Shown: piece after piece, positions 6,807 to 9,214 of the stretch
Layout: each line of letters opens with the position of its first letter
Numbering within the stretch: position 1 is the stretch's first letter
Assembly (NCBI GenBank): GCA_002724505.1
Contig: PBOV01000079.1
Location: 14,006 to 23,219 of the forward strand
Reading direction: 5' to 3'
Length of the DNA stretch: 9,214 bases
From: Rhodospirillaceae bacterium
GTDB lineage: Bacteria; Pseudomonadota; Alphaproteobacteria; MPNO01; UBA2964
The notes under the pieces: model-generated
What the model saw: the letters and a program-made list of their open reading frames with translations, nothing else
The model's database searches: none
What the model was told of the DNA's origin: nothing
Position numbers and translations under genes: made by a program

Positions 6807-7357
6807 AGAGTTTTCTTGCATGGATGGGTACTGCAGCGACCTTAACCTTCAATGTTCCAGTGGTTGGGGGACAGAATGACCCTCGCCTAGATTCACTTTT
6901 TATCGCTTTGAAAGAGACACCCGACCCCAATGAAGCGGCACAAATTGAGGCTGGTATATGGGCGCTTTGGGGGCTTTCAGGTGATGAGGGGATTGATCAG
7001 CTTATGACCATTGGAATCGGTGCTATGGGTGCGCAGGACGGCGAAACGGCGCTAATTGCTTTTAATGAAATTATCTCAAAGTTACCTGGTTATGCAGAAG
7101 TTTGGAATAAGCGTGCCACTTTATTTTATCTCGCGGGCGAGCACGAACTTTCAATTGCCGATATTAAAAAAACATTAGTTTTAGAGCCAAGACATTTCGG
7201 TGCCATCTCTGGGCTTGGACTTGTCTACATGGCCGTCGGAAGAGAACGCGAGGCACTGGATGCGTTCGAGCGGGCTTTAGAGATTCATCCCCATATGGAA
7301 GGTGCTAAAACACATATTCGTGAACTACGGAATATTGTCAAAGGCCGCGGAATTTAG
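6803..7357 (+). CDS. Probable exported TPR-repeat protein at the end of the glc operon
   Basis: This 184-residue protein has an N-terminal stretch MKSFLAWMGTAATLTFNVPV that looks like a signal peptide, with a plausible cleavage near VVGG/QN (~23). The single Lys makes the positive n-region weak. The mature part begins DPRLDSLFIAL, then has IWALWGLSG and about three tetratricopeptide repeats at ~63-96, 97-130 and 131-164. The clearest are AEVWNKRATLFYLAGEHELS and ALDAFERALEIHPH. TPR arrays mediate protein-protein contacts. No enzymatic motif is present. The DPRLD...IWALW...EPRHFGA...GLG layout is one I recall from small periplasmic TPR proteins of Alphaproteobacteria of unassigned role. Its ATG overlaps the glcF stop (ATGA), so it is co-translated with glycolate oxidase. 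Whether it functions with that complex is unknown. The stop lies 23 nt from the convergent pyk stop, and I see no obvious terminator there. Confidence 0.85.
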   Translation: MKSFLAWMGTAATLTFNVPVVGGQNDPRLDSLFIALKETPDPNEAAQIEAGIWALWGLSGDEGIDQLMTIGIGAMGAQDGETALIAFNEIISKLPGYAEVWNKRATLFYLAGEHELSIADIKKTLVLEPRHFGAISGLGLVYMAVGREREALDAFERALEIHPHMEGAKTHIRELRNIVKGRGI

Positions 7358-7380
7358 ATTTTGCTTAGGTGTTGCACTTT

Positions 7381-8799
7381 TTAGGGTTTGATCCACGCAA
7401 TTCGCAAAATGTTAGTTGCACCTGGTGTGCCGAAGGGTACTCCGGCTGTAATTACAACACTGTCTGACGGAACTGCAAAATCAAAGTCCTTAGCGATTTG
7501 ACAAGCCCGCCCTACCATGCCTGAAAAATTACTAACATCTTCAGCTATAACACATTGAACGCCCCAGGCGACGGCAAGTTTGCGCGCGGTAGAAAGGCGT
7601 TCGGTTAGACACAGGATAGGTACTTCGGGTCTCTCGCGGGCAGCCCGAAGCGTTGTCGATCCAGATGTAGTATAGGTAATTATTGCTGATGATGAAATTG
7701 TATGGGCAACCTGGCGGGCGGCCGCAGTAATAGCGTCTGGCGTGTTGGCTTCCGGATCATTATGTGCACTTTCAATTAGCGACCAAAACTCTGGATCAAG
7801 TTCGACCCGGTGAATGATCCGATCCATCATCTTAACGGCTTCAAGCGGATAGTGACCGGCTGCTGTTTCCGCGGAGAGCATCACCGCATCTGCACCATCG
7901 TAAACTGCAGTAGCCACATCAGAGGCTTCAGCCCTCGTTGGCGTTGGAGAATCATTCATTGATTCCAACATTTGCGTGGCGACAACTACGGGCTTACCTT
8001 GTTGACGGCATTTTCGAATAATCTGTTTTTGTAGGCTTGGTACATCTTCCGGTGGCAGCTCTACGCCAAGATCGCCACGGGCAACCATTACAGCATCGGA
8101 CAGTACAATAATTTGGTCCAGATGTTCAATCGCACTCGGTTTTTCGAGTTTAGAAAGTATGCCGGCCCTCCCATCGATTATATTTTGGGCTTCGCTAATG
8201 TCTTCCGGCCGCTGGACGAAGCTTAATCCAATCAGATCAACTCCTTGATCTAGTGCGAAACTTAGGTCGTCCAGGTCTTTGGGGCTAAGTGAGGATATCG
8301 GTAGAACTGCATTAGGAATATTGACGCCCTTATGGTCGGAGATCCGGCCACCGACGACAACCTCAGCCTCAGCAAAGTCTTTACTAGCTTTAATAATTTT
8401 AAGTCGTAATTTTCCATCATCGATCAGAAAATCTGTGCCCTTTTTCAGCGCAGTGAAGACCTCGGGATGCGGTAGAGAAACTCGGTGGGCTGTACCCGGG
8501 TCTGTGTTGAGATCAAGGCGAAGGACCATACCCTTTTCAAGTTCTATAGCGCCTTCAGAAAATTCTCCAACACGAAGTTTTGGCCCCTGCAAGTCTGTGA
8601 GAATTCCTACAGGTCGCCCGGTTTCAATTTCCAACTTGCGAATAATAGAAATACGTGCGGCGTGGTCATCATGGCTACCATGGCTGAAATTTAGCCTGAA
8701 TACATCCGCCCCGGCATCAAAGAGGCTCCGGATCATCCCAGGCGATTCGCTGGCTGGACCGAGTGTCGCCACTATCTTTGCTTGTCTATATCGCCGCAT
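7381..8799 (-). CDS. pyk: Pyruvate kinase
   Basis: Pyruvate kinase converts phosphoenolpyruvate and ADP to pyruvate and ATP in the cytoplasm. The protein is complete, 472 residues from ATG 8799. The (beta/alpha)8 barrel and inserted B domain are visible: KIVATLGPAS (8-17), R35-x-N37-x-S39-H40-G41, TDLQGPKLRVG, the B-domain segment ~75-160, and LSPKDLDDLSFALDQGVDLI. The active site holds ILSKLEKPSAI with catalytic Lys217 and metal ligand Glu219, then MVARGDLGVELP with Asp243. Further along come VATQMLESM, PTRAEASDVATAVYDGADA and MLSAETAAGHYP. The C-terminal allosteric domain (~345-472) ends in GVPFGTPGATNILRI. Start choice: ATG 8799 (MRRYRQAKIVATLG) resembles family starts. A GTG at 8832 adds 11 residues and would overlap the upstream kinase gene by 11 nt, but it lacks a visible Shine-Dalgarno. 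It sits in tandem with glycerate 2-kinase, whose product reaches PEP through enolase. Confidence 0.96.
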   Translation of the reverse strand: MRRYRQAKIVATLGPASESPGMIRSLFDAGADVFRLNFSHGSHDDHAARISIIRKLEIETGRPVGILTDLQGPKLRVGEFSEGAIELEKGMVLRLDLNTDPGTAHRVSLPHPEVFTALKKGTDFLIDDGKLRLKIIKASKDFAEAEVVVGGRISDHKGVNIPNAVLPISSLSPKDLDDLSFALDQGVDLIGLSFVQRPEDISEAQNIIDGRAGILSKLEKPSAIEHLDQIIVLSDAVMVARGDLGVELPPEDVPSLQKQIIRKCRQQGKPVVVATQMLESMNDSPTPTRAEASDVATAVYDGADAVMLSAETAAGHYPLEAVKMMDRIIHRVELDPEFWSLIESAHNDPEANTPDAITAAARQVAHTISSSAIITYTTSGSTTLRAARERPEVPILCLTERLSTARKLAVAWGVQCVIAEDVSNFSGMVGRACQIAKDFDFAVPSDSVVITAGVPFGTPGATNILRIAWIKP

Positions 8800-8821
8800 T
8801 ACTCTTTTATAGAACAGGCTA

Positions 8822-9214
8822 TCAATAGGCACCAGGGCATATCGCTAATGCCCGAAAGTCATTAACGTTTGTTAGCGTAGGGCCTGTGACTATTGCGTGG
8901 CTAAGTGTATCAAAAAATGTTGCGCTACGATGGGCTGTTAGGAGGCCAGTCGGATCCAAACCCATCTCAATTGCACCTGATAAACTGTAGGGAGTAATAA
9001 AGGCGCCGGCGTTAAGACTATTACCATCAATTCCGTCGGTATCACACGCTAGTGCCCACATTTTTGGGTCTCGGTTTAGGGCTAGCGCGAGAGCGAGCAT
9101 ATACTCGGAGTTTGGCCCACCTTTACCTTCTGATGCGCCCAGGGTCACAGTGAGTTCGCCGCCGGACAATAGAACCAACGGGCGAGACCCAGAGCTTCGA
9201 AAACGCGCCGCCTC
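8822..9214 (-). CDS. Glycerate 2-kinase (MOFRL/DUF4147 family), C-terminal part (5' end outside window)
   Basis: The frame is open to the window edge, leaving the last 130 residues of a protein usually ~420-450 long. This is the MOFRL domain: LVLLSGGELTVTL, then GKGGPNSEYMLALALAL, ACDTDGIDGNSLNAGAFITP, and the terminal GPTLTNVNDFRALAI, all diagnostic of the GckA/TtuD/GLYCTK glycerate kinase family. The enzyme phosphorylates D-glycerate to 2-phosphoglycerate. In GGPNSEY the family more often has GGRNQE, a modest variation. The stop lies 22 nt before the pyk ATG at 8799 (or overlaps a possible GTG start), so the two are probably one operon, with glycerate kinase first. The link to glycolate oxidase across the convergent junction suggests the glycerate pathway for glyoxylate use, an inference from gene content. 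The often-used symbols (ttuD, gckA, glxK) cannot be told apart from this fragment. Confidence 0.92.
   Translation of the reverse strand, partial: EAARFRSSGSRPLVLLSGGELTVTLGASEGKGGPNSEYMLALALALNRDPKMWALACDTDGIDGNSLNAGAFITPYSLSGAIEMGLDPTGLLTAHRSATFFDTLSHAIVTGPTLTNVNDFRALAICPGAY

Noticed and set aside
7358..7380. Terminator between the TPR gene and pyk
   Set aside because: The 23-nt gap is AT-rich but forms no convincing stem-loop; termination may be Rho-dependent or lie within the genes.
8279..8812. 177-residue plus-strand open frame
   Set aside because: It is antisense to the conserved N-terminal half of pyruvate kinase, is rich in Ser/Arg/Pro as shadow frames are, and has no family resemblance.

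Overview
The window looks like a piece of an alphaproteobacterial chromosome of moderate GC content, possibly from a marine or other aquatic lineage. The evidence for this is the 41-residue L36 of the short, cysteine-poor type usual in Alphaproteobacteria, and the GlcD/GlcE/GlcF, TPR and pyruvate kinase proteins, which read like alphaproteobacterial family members. The habitat is inference only. No mobile element, CRISPR array, tRNA or rRNA was seen.

Layout. (1) 1-998, plus strand: the C-terminal end of a Rieske ring-hydroxylating oxygenase large (alpha) subunit, cut by the window edge, and its complete small (beta) subunit, with a 4-nt overlap. (2) 1032-2243, minus strand, convergent with the oxygenase: an intact M20-fold hydrolase in which most canonical metal-binding and catalytic residues are replaced. 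This is the oddest gene in the window. (3) 2244-2774: a short regulatory region. It holds a candidate minus-strand promoter for the M20 gene, then a complete small transcription unit: promoter, rpmJ (ribosomal protein L36) and a strong intrinsic terminator. Downstream is a promoter-like and operator-like stretch in front of the glycolate oxidase operon. (4) 2775-7357, plus strand: glcD, glcE, glcF and an exported TPR protein, with every junction overlapping by 1-11 nt, so almost certainly one translationally coupled operon. (5) 7381-9214, minus strand: pyruvate kinase preceded by the end of a glycerate 2-kinase of the MOFRL type, convergent with the glc operon.

How the genes may fit together. 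GlcDEF oxidises glycolate to glyoxylate and passes electrons to the respiratory chain. In bacteria using the glycerate pathway, two glyoxylates become tartronate semialdehyde and then glycerate. Glycerate 2-kinase gives 2-phosphoglycerate, and after enolase pyruvate kinase gives pyruvate. The right two thirds of the window therefore hold the entry and exit steps of glycolate assimilation, although glyoxylate carboligase, tartronate semialdehyde reductase and enolase are not present here. The left third is a separate aromatic-compound oxygenase locus of unknown substrate.
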